Assembly (NCBI GenBank): GCA_919902625.1
Contig: CAKKRO010000139.1
Location: 1 to 8,550 of the forward strand
Length of the DNA stretch: 8,550 bases
Direction of reading: 5' to 3'
Source: Nitrosomonadaceae bacterium
GTDB taxonomy: Bacteria; Pseudomonadota; Gammaproteobacteria; Burkholderiales; Nitrosomonadaceae
Both the position numbers and the translations under genes were made by a program. This document shows positions 1-6,634 of this stretch, in pieces. Below the pieces are notes generated by a model. The model searched no databases. It had not been told where the DNA came from and worked only from the letters and a program-made list of their open reading frames with translations. The first letter of the stretch is position 1. Each line of letters begins with the position of its first letter.

Positions 1-19
1 AATTGTCTATGTGAGTTTT

Positions 20-484
20 TTACTGAAGTGTATTAACAAAATCCAGGACTTCTCGCACATGCCCCGGCACTTTGACGCCACGCCATTCTTTCCGCAATAT
101 ACCTTGAGCATCTATAACAAAAGTACTGCGCTCAATACCGCGAACCTGCTTGCCATACATATTCTTCATTTTCATGACATGAAATAACTTGCAGACTGTT
201 TCATCAACATCACTCAATAGTTCAAAAGGAAATTTCATTTTTTCCTTAAAATTCTCGTGTGATTTAATGCTGTCACGAGAAATACCCACTATCACACAGT
301 TTTTCTCAGTAAATGCATGCCAGTTATCACGAAAATCCTCGCCCTCCGTCGTACATCCCGGCGTATTATCTTTTGGATAAAAATAAATAACCAGATTCTT
401 CCCGGCATTGGCGATTAGCGAGAATTCCTGTCCGTCCGTTGAAGGCAATACAAAATCATCTACAGGATGATCAAGTGTTAACAT
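20..484 (-). CDS. bcp: Peroxiredoxin of the Bcp/PrxQ family (thioredoxin-dependent thiol peroxidase)
   Basis: A 154-residue AhpC/TSA-fold peroxiredoxin that should reduce H2O2 and organic hydroperoxides in the cytoplasm, with thioredoxin as the usual reductant. No signal peptide is visible. The active site PxxxTPGC is present with P37, T41 and peroxidatic C44, and the conserved Arg lies in GIERSTF (R119). In E. coli Bcp the resolving Cys is five residues after the peroxidatic one; here that position is Glu49. The only other cysteines are C63 and C98, the latter in ETVCKLF. I chose the ATG at 484 because MLTLDHPVDDFVLPS aligns with the usual family N-terminus and gives the usual length. A TTG at 511 would add nine residues, and neither start has a strong Shine-Dalgarno. 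The gene is 39 bases behind ccmI on the same strand, so it may be the last cistron of the ccm operon. No terminator is visible before the window edge. Family assignment is very secure. Confidence 0.93.
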   Translation of the reverse strand: MLTLDHPVDDFVLPSTDGQEFSLIANAGKNLVIYFYPKDNTPGCTTEGEDFRDNWHAFTEKNCVIVGISRDSIKSHENFKEKMKFPFELLSDVDETVCKLFHVMKMKNMYGKQVRGIERSTFVIDAQGILRKEWRGVKVPGHVREVLDFVNTLQ

Positions 485-523
485 AGGTTTGTCAGATTCT
501 TTATCATTCAATGAAACAGATGA

Positions 524-1858
524 TTATGGAATTTGCTTATCAATCAATATGGCAATATTATTATTGCCAATCTTGACCGGTTGGCTGAATCCTTGAAGAT
601 CTCCACTGGCAGGAACAGCTTGCCCTGACTTAGAAATTCTTGCTTCAATAACCACCTCGGGAAAACTGGACATTTTCATGGTAGGTGTCATCGCCATATC
701 ATCGGTTAGTGTAAATGTGGCTGGCAGATCGCTTGCCTTCAAACGTAAAATAGCCAGAGGCATTTTAGGTCCTGTTTTGGCTCGCGCATAAATAAACAAT
801 GTGTCATTTGGTGAGGCTTTCGATGCCAGTTCTTTACTAATGCTCACTTGCCCGGAAATAGAAATGGATGATACCGGTGCACTCGCATCGACAGATGCCT
901 TTTCAGGTAGAACATTGGCTTGTTGTGGCTGCTGTTGTGCCTCTGGTATTCTGGCTTGCTGTTCTGATGCCGCTACCTGACCGCCTGCAGCCAAGGTTTT
1001 AGCTTCATCAATACTTTCTTTAACCGATTTCGCCAGTTGCGAGTCAGCAGGGATCAATTCCAGCAATTTTTCCCAATGCACGGCTGCCTGCTCGAATTTT
1101 CCTTGCTCAAACTCAGCGGTACCGGCCAAAGCCAGCGCCTTTGGGTATTGTGGATCAATTCGCAAAGCCTCAAAAATCAGTTCAGTCGGTTTACCCGCCA
1201 AATTCCCTTGATTCTTCATCGCTAACACATCGGCATAATCGCTAAGTATCTGCGGATTATTCGGAACCAGTTCTACCAGCTTTGCGTAGGTATTACTGGC
1301 TTCGGTATATCGTTCCATAATTGCATAAGTACGACCCAGCATAATCCATCCTTCAATATCTTCAGGATTATTATTAAGCCTTGCAATAAGATTATCTAAA
1401 ACCGATGAGAAATTGTCATGCCCGGAAGGTGATGCCTCACCGCCGCGATTCATTTGTGTTGCGTTGGCAAGTTGTGCTTGTGGCAATAATCCGCGCGTAT
1501 CCCCAATCACCAAATACAGAAAAACTGCGGCAAGCGGCAAAGTCAGCCCAATAACGGTCGATAATGCAATATTATGAATTTTTTTATTCTTCTTGATAAT
1601 CATTTTTTCTCTCTCAGGAACATCCAGCAACATGCGCTGCTGTAGTTCTTGTCTACTTTTGTTATATTGTTCCCGGGTCAGGATGTCATTTTCCAAATCA
1701 TTATCAAGTTCGGCGAGCTGGTCACGATAAACCGTTATATTGACAGCATCATGTTCTACCGTTTCTTGTTGAACATCTCTATTTCTTAAAAGCGTAGGAA
1801 TAATAAACAGCAACGCTGTTACGATAAAAATACCCGAAATAATCCAGAATGCCGTCAT
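524..1858 (-). CDS. ccmI: Cytochrome c maturation protein CcmI (apocytochrome c chaperone, TPR protein)
   Basis: A 444-residue inner-membrane protein that binds the C-terminal part of apocytochrome c and presents it to the CcmF/CcmH heme ligation complex. Two membrane segments are visible, about residues 3-22 and 97-118, with a charged, probably helical cytoplasmic loop between them (about 25-95). A periplasmic TPR region follows at about 150-285 (for example GWIMLGRTYAIMERYTEA and NPQILSDYADVLAM). Next is a Gln/Ala-rich linker at about 290-330, then a beta-rich C-terminal domain (about 333-444; SISGQVSIS, DTLFIYARA, VVIEARIS), as in long CcmI/CycH proteins. In E. coli the corresponding part is fused to the C-terminus of CcmH; here ccmH and ccmI are separate genes. 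The ATG overlaps the ccmH stop as ATGA (1855-1858), indicating translational coupling. The preceding AAAGGTAAG gives a modest ribosome binding site. Confidence 0.94.
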   Translation of the reverse strand: MTAFWIISGIFIVTALLFIIPTLLRNRDVQQETVEHDAVNITVYRDQLAELDNDLENDILTREQYNKSRQELQQRMLLDVPEREKMIIKKNKKIHNIALSTVIGLTLPLAAVFLYLVIGDTRGLLPQAQLANATQMNRGGEASPSGHDNFSSVLDNLIARLNNNPEDIEGWIMLGRTYAIMERYTEASNTYAKLVELVPNNPQILSDYADVLAMKNQGNLAGKPTELIFEALRIDPQYPKALALAGTAEFEQGKFEQAAVHWEKLLELIPADSQLAKSVKESIDEAKTLAAGGQVAASEQQARIPEAQQQPQQANVLPEKASVDASAPVSSISISGQVSISKELASKASPNDTLFIYARAKTGPKMPLAILRLKASDLPATFTLTDDMAMTPTMKMSSFPEVVIEARISKSGQAVPASGDLQGFSQPVKIGNNNIAILIDKQIP

Positions 1859-2397
1859 ACGTTCTTACCTTTATTGTCGTTCAGCAAAGCCTCAGCTTTC
1901 TTAAGTTCTGTTTCTGATAGTGATACTTCTTCTATTTGTTCACGCCGACGTCTGAGATAAACGACTAATGATCCAAGCCCAACAACAAATAAGGCAACAG
2001 GACCAAACCATAACAGTATCGTTGTCGGCTTCATCGGCGGATTATAAAGAACAAAATCGCCATAGCGGTCAACCAGAAACTGAATGATCTCCTGATCACT
2101 CTTGTTTGCTTTGATTTGTGTACGAATTTCGCGTCTTATATCATTGGAGAAATCAGCACGAGAATCAGCAATGGATTCATTCTGGCAAACCAGACAACGC
2201 AAATCCATCGTTAATGCAAGCATCCTTTTTTCAATTTCCGGATCCTCTGCAACCGGTATTGCTTCTTTTGACCATGCCGACGAAGGAACAATAAAGATCA
2301 AAAGAAGAAGAATAATTAATCCTTTTACGCTACCCAATCGATATGACGTCAATAAATCATATCGACCGTAATTCTTAAGCAGTTGAGAGAAATTCAC
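1855..2397 (-). CDS. ccmH: Cytochrome c maturation protein CcmH (membrane-anchored thiol oxidoreductase)
   Basis: A periplasmic thiol-disulfide protein that acts with CcmG to keep the apocytochrome c heme-binding cysteines reduced, and a partner of CcmF and CcmI in heme ligation. The family motif LRCLVCQNESIADS is intact, with the redox pair C68/C71. A three-helix domain follows to about residue 118, then one membrane anchor (about 127-147) and a basic cytoplasmic tail starting RRRR. An N-terminal hydrophobic signal segment lies at about 27-42 (LIILLLLIFIVPSSAWS), with likely cleavage near the AWS/KE junction. The start is a GTG that shares its first base with the ccmG TAG stop. An AGAGG eight bases upstream supports it. 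This gives an unusually long n-region of about 25 residues before the signal core; a TTG at codon 21 is an alternative start. A 9-bp stem-loop lies in this extension (separate entry). Length without the extension is typical for a stand-alone CcmH. Confidence 0.94.
   Translation of the reverse strand: MNFSQLLKNYGRYDLLTSYRLGSVKGLIILLLLIFIVPSSAWSKEAIPVAEDPEIEKRMLALTMDLRCLVCQNESIADSRADFSNDIRREIRTQIKANKSDQEIIQFLVDRYGDFVLYNPPMKPTTILLWFGPVALFVVGLGSLVVYLRRRREQIEEVSLSETELKKAEALLNDNKGKNV
2338..2365 (-). repeat. 9-bp perfect inverted repeat in the 5' end of ccmH
   Basis: The arms TCGATATGA (2338-2346) and TCATATCGA (2357-2365) are exact reverse complements separated by 10 bases. In the mRNA they would form a hairpin beginning about 33 bases after the ccmH GTG, inside codons for the N-terminal extension that precedes the signal peptide core. 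The TTG at codon 21, a possible alternative start, overlaps the distal end of the hairpin. There is no U-tract after it, so it does not look like an intrinsic terminator. Confidence 0.6.
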
Positions 2398-2927
2398 TAG
2401 GCTTGCCTCTGCAATTCAATGATGAGCGGGATAATGGTTTTTTGTAACGAATCCACTGTTACCGGCCCAATTTGTTTGTGTCTTATAATTCCTTTCTTAT
2501 CGATAACATATGTTTCAGGGACGCCGTAAACACCGTAATCAATGCCAACTCTCCCATTTGGATCAACAACACTGATCGTGTAAGGATCCCCATATCGTTT
2601 CAGCCATTGCATGGCTGTCGTGTTTTCATCTTTATAGTTAAGTCCATAGATCGGAACAATGCCGGAATTTGCCAATTGAACCAGCAATGGATGCTCATCA
2701 CGGCACGCAACACACCACGAAGCCCATACATTCAGCAACCAAACCTTACCCAGGTTATCTTCAGATGTCATCACCTTATCAGGTTCATGTAAATGATTCA
2801 GTTGAAATACAGGTGCCGGTTTATCAATAAGCGGTGATGGAACCTGTCGTGGATTTAGCGTAAGGCCAACCAGCAAGAATGCAGCCAGCACTATAAAAGC
2901 AAATAGTGGAATTAAGTATCGCGTCAT
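2397..2927 (-). CDS. ccmG: CcmG/DsbE, membrane-anchored periplasmic thioredoxin for cytochrome c maturation
   Basis: A 176-residue thioredoxin-like protein that reduces disulfides in the CcmH/apocytochrome c pathway, and is itself reduced by DsbD or CcdA, neither of which is encoded here. One N-terminal membrane anchor spans about residues 4-23. The thioredoxin fold follows with NVWASWCVACRDEHP, giving active-site cysteines C72 and C75. The cis-proline loop is GVYGVPETYVID (P137), and an acidic residue E138 follows it as in DsbE proteins. The central dipeptide of the active site is Val-Ala rather than the Pro-Thr of E. coli CcmG. The ATG overlaps the ccmF TGA as ATGA (2924-2927), and GGAG and AAGGT sequences lie upstream. 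The stop overlaps the ccmH GTG by one base. Length is usual for the family. Confidence 0.95.
   Translation of the reverse strand: MTRYLIPLFAFIVLAAFLLVGLTLNPRQVPSPLIDKPAPVFQLNHLHEPDKVMTSEDNLGKVWLLNVWASWCVACRDEHPLLVQLANSGIVPIYGLNYKDENTTAMQWLKRYGDPYTISVVDPNGRVGIDYGVYGVPETYVIDKKGIIRHKQIGPVTVDSLQKTIIPLIIELQRQA
2406..2410 (-). promoter_or_regulatory. Shine-Dalgarno of ccmH (AGAGG) supporting the GTG start
   Basis: AGAGG lies inside the last codons of ccmG, eight bases before the GTG at 2397. This is the best ribosome binding site near the possible ccmH starts, and it favours the GTG over the internal TTG codons. Confidence 0.55.
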
Positions 2928-4978
2928 ACCTTTCTTGTCTCCGTAGCCAACACAGGATTACTGACCGAAGGAATCGCTGTTGCAGGAATTTCTTCTTGCG
3001 GGTTCTCAGTTTCTACAGTCTTGGCAGCAACATGGCTCATTTTGGTAATTTTCAAACGATAACGGCGGTCTGTCACAGAAAGAACGCCGCCAATCGCCAT
3101 CAATAAGCATCCGAGCCAGATCCAGTCAACAAACGGTTTATGATAAGCACGGACTACCCAGGCATTGTTGGCTAATGGTTCACCCAATGCAACATAAAGA
3201 TCACGGAATAAACCGGTATCAATAGCGGCTTCTGTCATTGCCATACCGGATGCATTGTAGGTTCGTTTTTCAGGATGCAAAGTACGAACGACCTTATCAT
3301 CTTTAATGACACCGATATCACCAATCACTGCTTTATAATTAGGGCCAACAGCATCACTCACGCCATTAAACTGGAACGTGTATCCACCCACAGTAACCTT
3401 GCTGCCGACATCCATGCGTACATCTTTTTCTGTTTCATAACCATTGACCAGTGTTACGCCAATAATGAATACAGCCACTCCCAGATGTGCACAGTGCATG
3501 CCATAATAACTTCTGGACTGTCTGGCTAAACGAGTAAAGAGACTGCCCTGCCCGCTATTGCTTAAGCGGTGCTTAAGGTTAACGAAAGCACAGACAATAA
3601 TCCAGAAAGCTAACAGTAATCCAAAGCTGACTAACGGTTTCCATTCACCCATGAAATAGGGCGCAATCAAGGCAGAAATCACACTCACGGCAAAAGCCCA
3701 ACGCAAGCGAATAGCCAATGTAGGCAGACTCATTTGTTTCCAGCGTGAAATAGGGCCAACACCAATCAGAAAAATTGCCGGTGTCATGATCGGTACAAAC
3801 ACAGCTTCAAAATAGGGCGGGCCGACCGATAGTTTGCCAAGACCAAGGGCATCAATGATCAAAGGATAAAGCGTTCCCAGCAGAACACTGCCTGCCGCCA
3901 CTAATAACAACAAGTTATTAGCCAGTAACAATGATTCACGTGACAGCAAATCAAACTTGCCACCCAAGCCAACTTTAGGCGCCCGCCATGCAAACAGTAA
4001 CAACGAACAACTGGTAACAATGACCAGGAATGCAAGAATAAAGACACCACGCGCCGGATCTGTTGCAAAAGCATGTACAGAAGTCAGTACGCCTGACCGT
4101 ACCAAGAATGTACCGAGCAGACTTAATGCAAATGTACTGATCGCCAGCAAGACTGTCCAACTCTTGAAACTGCCACGCTTCTCAGTAACCGCTAATGAAT
4201 GAAGCAATGCTGTACCGACCAGCCAAGGCATAAACGATGCATTTTCTACCGGATCCCAGAACCACCAACCTCCCCAACCCAATTCATAATAGGCCCACCA
4301 GCTACCCAGCATGATTCCAAAAGTTAAGAACACCCAGGCAACTGTAGTCCAAGGACGTGACCAACGCGCCCACGTCGCATCCAGTTTGCCACTCAGCAAA
4401 GCCGCAATAGCAAAAGCAAAAGCAACCGAGAATCCCACATAACCCATATAAAGCATAGGAGGATGAATGACCATTCCAGCATCCTGCAGTAATGGATTCA
4501 AATCATTGCCTTCCAGTGCGGCTGGTAATAAGCGGTCAAATGGGTTTGACGTAAATAACATGAATAGCAGAAAGCCCACACTGACAAGGCCCAAGACACC
4601 TAGAACCCGCGCCACCATGTCATCCGGTAATTGCTTGCTAAAAACGCTGACAGCCACAGACCATCCTGCCAGCATGAGCACCCATAATAGTAAAGAACCC
4701 TCATGAGATCCCCATGTAGCGGCTATCCGGAAATGAACAGGTAATTCCGCATTGGAGTTCCTTGCCACATTCATTACCGAAAAATCACTACTAAAAAAAG
4801 AGTACCCCAAACATAAAAATGCGATTAAAACAAAAACGAATTGCCCCTGAACCACCGGTTTGGCTAATGCTATCCACGATGGAATACCACGGGCTGCGCC
4901 AATAATAGGGAGTGTTCCTTGGATGATAGCCAAAAGGAGAGCGAGAATCAGGGAGAAGTTACCAATTTCTGGAATCAT
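2924..4978 (-). CDS. ccmF: Heme lyase CcmF, cytochrome c synthetase subunit of System I
   Basis: A 684-residue polytopic inner-membrane protein of the heme handling family. It receives heme from holo-CcmE and, with CcmH and CcmI, forms the thioether bonds to apocytochrome c. The WWD signature GWGGWWFWDPVENASFMPWL lies at residues 234-253. Four conserved histidines can be placed: H172 (IHPPMLYMGY) and H302 (VHAFATDP) flank the WWD loop, H260 (ALLHSL) is the first transmembrane His, and H498 (AHLGVAV) the second. WGSHEGSLLLW (89-99) is also typical. A large periplasmic loop lies at about 512-615, then the last membrane helix (about 618-635) and an Ala/Glu/Pro-rich cytoplasmic tail of some 45 residues. 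The N-terminus MIPEIGNFSLILAL is classic for the family, so the ATG at 4978 is secure, yet it has no recognisable Shine-Dalgarno. A promoter-like pair directly upstream may explain this. Confidence 0.97.
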   Translation of the reverse strand: MIPEIGNFSLILALLLAIIQGTLPIIGAARGIPSWIALAKPVVQGQFVFVLIAFLCLGYSFFSSDFSVMNVARNSNAELPVHFRIAATWGSHEGSLLLWVLMLAGWSVAVSVFSKQLPDDMVARVLGVLGLVSVGFLLFMLFTSNPFDRLLPAALEGNDLNPLLQDAGMVIHPPMLYMGYVGFSVAFAFAIAALLSGKLDATWARWSRPWTTVAWVFLTFGIMLGSWWAYYELGWGGWWFWDPVENASFMPWLVGTALLHSLAVTEKRGSFKSWTVLLAISTFALSLLGTFLVRSGVLTSVHAFATDPARGVFILAFLVIVTSCSLLLFAWRAPKVGLGGKFDLLSRESLLLANNLLLLVAAGSVLLGTLYPLIIDALGLGKLSVGPPYFEAVFVPIMTPAIFLIGVGPISRWKQMSLPTLAIRLRWAFAVSVISALIAPYFMGEWKPLVSFGLLLAFWIIVCAFVNLKHRLSNSGQGSLFTRLARQSRSYYGMHCAHLGVAVFIIGVTLVNGYETEKDVRMDVGSKVTVGGYTFQFNGVSDAVGPNYKAVIGDIGVIKDDKVVRTLHPEKRTYNASGMAMTEAAIDTGLFRDLYVALGEPLANNAWVVRAYHKPFVDWIWLGCLLMAIGGVLSVTDRRYRLKITKMSHVAAKTVETENPQEEIPATAIPSVSNPVLATETRKV

Positions 4979-4986
4979 GATTTTAG

Positions 4987-5014
4987 CTTATAAGTTATTA
5001 ATATGAGATATCAA
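4987..5014 (-). promoter_or_regulatory. Candidate sigma70 promoter for ccmF, near-leaderless
   Basis: Read on the minus strand, TTGATA (5014-5009) and TATAAG (4992-4987) each match the sigma70 consensus at five of six positions and are separated by 16 bases. A transcript starting 6-7 bases after the -10 box would begin only two or three bases before the ccmF ATG. That fits the absence of a Shine-Dalgarno. The spacer is AT-rich, so a chance match is possible. Confidence 0.45.
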
Positions 5015-5023
5015 ACAAATATC

Positions 5024-5040
5024 TTGCCCAGTATCGGCAA
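5024..5040 (-). repeat. Small inverted repeat in the ccmE-ccmF spacer
   Basis: TTGCC and GGCAA form a 5-bp stem around a 7-base loop just upstream of the ccmF promoter candidate and after the ccmE stop. It has no U-tract and is too weak to call a terminator. It could slightly stabilise the 3' end of the upstream message. Confidence 0.25.
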
Positions 5041-5055
5041 AATACCTGTAAAAAA

Positions 5056-5505
5056 TTATTGCGCCAGAGACGCTTTTTGTGCTTTAGCCGCTTGCTCTAA
5101 AGCTTCCGCTGCTTCGGGCGGCATATAATTTTCATCATGCTTGGCGAGTACTTCATCAGCCTCGAAAATACCATTGGCAGATATTTTTCCCTGCGCAACA
5201 ACGCCTTTACCTTCTTTAAACAGATCCGGAAGAATGCCTGTATACACCACTGGAATCGTTTCAGCTGTATCCGTCACTGCAAAGCGAACTGTTGTGCTGC
5301 TATCTTCACGCTGAACACTGCCTTCTGCAACTAATCCGCCAATACGAAAGCTCTTGCCTATGGGCGCTTCTTTTGCAACAACTTGTGATGGGCTAAAGAA
5401 AAAAACCAGATTACTTTGAAAGGCATTCAGTACCAGGATAGCAGCCACACCTAATGCAGTAACTCCTGAGGCAATAATTGCAAGTTTCTTATGACGTGGT
5501 TTCAT
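5056..5505 (-). CDS. ccmE: CcmE, periplasmic heme chaperone
   Basis: A 149-residue membrane-anchored beta-barrel (OB-fold) protein that binds heme covalently and carries it from CcmC to CcmF. An N-terminal anchor spans about residues 9-27. The barrel follows (KSFRIGGLVAEGSVQ, VRFAVTD, IPVVYTGILPDLFKEGKGVVAQG). The heme site LAKHDENYMPPE is intact, with covalent ligand H123 and axial ligand Y127. The tail after it is Ala/Glu-rich and flexible, as is common. The ATG lies 17 bases inside the end of ccmD, so the two are probably coupled; only a weak AAGAGA-type site precedes it. A 77-base spacer follows before ccmF. Confidence 0.97.
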   Translation of the reverse strand: MKPRHKKLAIIASGVTALGVAAILVLNAFQSNLVFFFSPSQVVAKEAPIGKSFRIGGLVAEGSVQREDSSTTVRFAVTDTAETIPVVYTGILPDLFKEGKGVVAQGKISANGIFEADEVLAKHDENYMPPEAAEALEQAAKAQKASLAQ

Positions 5506-5686
5506 TTTTTGTCTCTTTTTTATTTAAGTCGTGAATGAGACCGTATTGCTTCTCTAAAGTTCGTCGGCGATTTGTAATTAACAGGATCTCACCGATGACA
5601 CAAATAAATGTCACAATATATGAACCCCACACATAGAGTCCATACCCACCCATTGAGAAAAACTCTGACATACTTGACCAATTCAT
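5489..5686 (-). CDS. ccmD: CcmD, small membrane protein of the CcmABCD heme export/release complex
   Basis: A 65-residue single-span protein required for release of holo-CcmE from the CcmABC complex. The conserved N-terminal stretch GGYGLYVWGSYIVTF precedes and enters the membrane helix (about residues 16-38), followed by the basic NRRRTLEKQYG stop-transfer region and a charged tail. I set the start at the ATG at 5686: it overlaps the ccmC stop as ATGA and follows a near-perfect AAGGAGG. The open frame extends 12 codons further upstream into ccmC, but that part does not resemble CcmD. The last 17 bases overlap ccmE. Confidence 0.93.
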   Translation of the reverse strand: MNWSSMSEFFSMGGYGLYVWGSYIVTFICVIGEILLITNRRRTLEKQYGLIHDLNKKETKNETTS

Positions 5687-6429
5687 CGTACAGCCTCCTT
5701 CTTCCGTAACTCTGCCACCCATGCTGTATGGCTTTCGCGCTCAAGAATGATGACACGTGTACGTTTTAATATGACTGCAATGGAATACATCCAGCTTGCC
5801 AGTACCATTATCAGCATGCCCATCAGCATGGTCGTTGCCATCGAAGGCGCCTGATTAACGCTCACCGACGCGCCTTGATGCAAGGTATTCCACCACTGCA
5901 CCGAAAAATAGATAATCGGAATATTGACTACACCCACCAAGGCTATGATTGCACCTGCTTTATCAGCACGGCGAGGATCATCAATGGCTGCCTGTAATGA
6001 CATAAAACCAATATAAAGAAATAACAAGATCAACTCGGAAGTTAATCGTGCATCCCATACCCACCATGTCCCCCACATGGGTTTTCCCCATAACGCACCA
6101 GTCCATAGCGCAATAAAGGTAAACATGGCACCCGTTGGTGCAATCGCTGTCGCAAACATGGAAGAAAGCCGGGTGTTGAAAGCCAGCCCAATACCTGCCC
6201 AGAAGGCCATCACAACGTAAAGAAACATCGACATCCAAGCTGCAGGCACATGAATGAAAATAATCCGATAAGCTTCACCCTGCTGAAAGTCGGTGGGTGC
6301 CACAAAAAAACCGACATAAAGTCCCGCCACCAGTAATATCACCGAAGCAACAACAAATACTGGAATCATTTTTCCAGCCAGTGAGTAAAAACTTGCAGGG
6401 GAAGAATATTTGAACCAATTAATAGCCAT
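5683..6429 (-). CDS. ccmC: CcmC, heme handling protein that loads heme onto CcmE
   Basis: A 248-residue integral membrane protein of the heme handling family with about six membrane helices. It presents heme at its periplasmic face and attaches it to CcmE. The WWD motif WGTWWVWDARLTSELIL is at residues 119-135, and the two flanking heme-ligand histidines are H60 (IIFIHVPAAW) and H184 (WNTLHQGAS). Length and N-terminus (NWFKYSSPASFYSLAGK) are typical. The ATG at 6429 has no good Shine-Dalgarno; instead a six-codon mini-ORF ends one base before it. It is separated from ccmB by 205 bases, the only long spacer inside the operon besides that before ccmF. The stop overlaps the ccmD ATG. Confidence 0.97.
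   Translation of the reverse strand: MAINWFKYSSPASFYSLAGKMIPVFVVASVILLVAGLYVGFFVAPTDFQQGEAYRIIFIHVPAAWMSMFLYVVMAFWAGIGLAFNTRLSSMFATAIAPTGAMFTFIALWTGALWGKPMWGTWWVWDARLTSELILLFLYIGFMSLQAAIDDPRRADKAGAIIALVGVVNIPIIYFSVQWWNTLHQGASVSVNQAPSMATTMLMGMLIMVLASWMYSIAVILKRTRVIILERESHTAWVAELRKKEAVR
5694..5700 (-). promoter_or_regulatory. Strong Shine-Dalgarno AAGGAGG for ccmD
   Basis: AAGGAGG lies seven bases before the ATG at 5686, inside the last codons of ccmC. It decides the ccmD start and is the strongest ribosome binding site seen in the operon. Confidence 0.85.
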
Positions 6430-6459
6430 ATTAAATTTTGTAATTCTTCATATTAAATT
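6427..6459 (-). repeat. 11-bp direct repeat AATTTAATATG around the ccmC start
   Basis: AATTTAATATG occurs at 6437-6427 (ending in the ccmC ATG) and again at 6459-6449, 22 bases apart and therefore out of frame. The upstream ATG at 6451 opens a six-codon frame (MKNYKI) whose TAA at 6433-6431 lies one base before the ccmC ATG. It may be a short duplication or a translational coupling device. Neither ATG has a clear Shine-Dalgarno. Confidence 0.45.
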
Positions 6460-6634
6460 GTGTGCCGATTTGTCGATCTTGACCCTGAATTTTGCAGCCG
6501 CCAATTCTATACTAAAAACACAAAATCAAGAATTGCTTTCTATTAGTAAATTCAGCGCATTGAAAGTTTCAGAAAGCATAATTTATGCAATAAATACAAT
6601 GATCCGTTCTAAATGACTTTTTTGAGGACCTTAT
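6430..6634 (-). other. Non-coding 205-base spacer between ccmB and ccmC
   Basis: An AT-rich stretch without a convincing coding frame on either strand. It contains a 13-base palindrome GCATAATTTATGC (6576-6588), an 11-base palindrome TGAAAGTTTCA (6561-6571), an 8-bp long-range inverted repeat (6534-6541 with 6571-6578), and the direct repeat and mini-ORF next to ccmC. A TAGAAT at 6509-6504 could be a -10 box, but I see no good -35 partner. No U-tract terminator is visible. The spacer could hold an internal promoter, an operator or a processing site; nothing in it is recognised as a known element. Confidence 0.5.
6561..6588. repeat. Two adjacent palindromes, TGAAAGTTTCA and GCATAATTTATGC
   Basis: TGAAAGTTTCA (6561-6571) and GCATAATTTATGC (6576-6588) are both perfect around a single central base and stand four bases apart, about 130 bases upstream of ccmC. 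They look operator-like, but I do not recognise a regulator for either sequence. Confidence 0.4.

Noticed and set aside
485..540. A separate promoter for bcp in the ccmI-bcp gap
   Set aside because: TTGATA/TTGATT and CATAAT-like hexamers exist, but their spacings are about 9 and 13 bases, too short for sigma70.
5024..5040. Intrinsic terminator between ccmE and ccmF
   Set aside because: The stem is only 5 bp and no U-tract follows it on the minus strand.
6410..6616. A 68-codon plus-strand frame across the ccmB-ccmC spacer
   Set aside because: It is an AT-rich chance frame with no convincing start signal or recognisable protein, overlapping the ccmC start and the palindromes.
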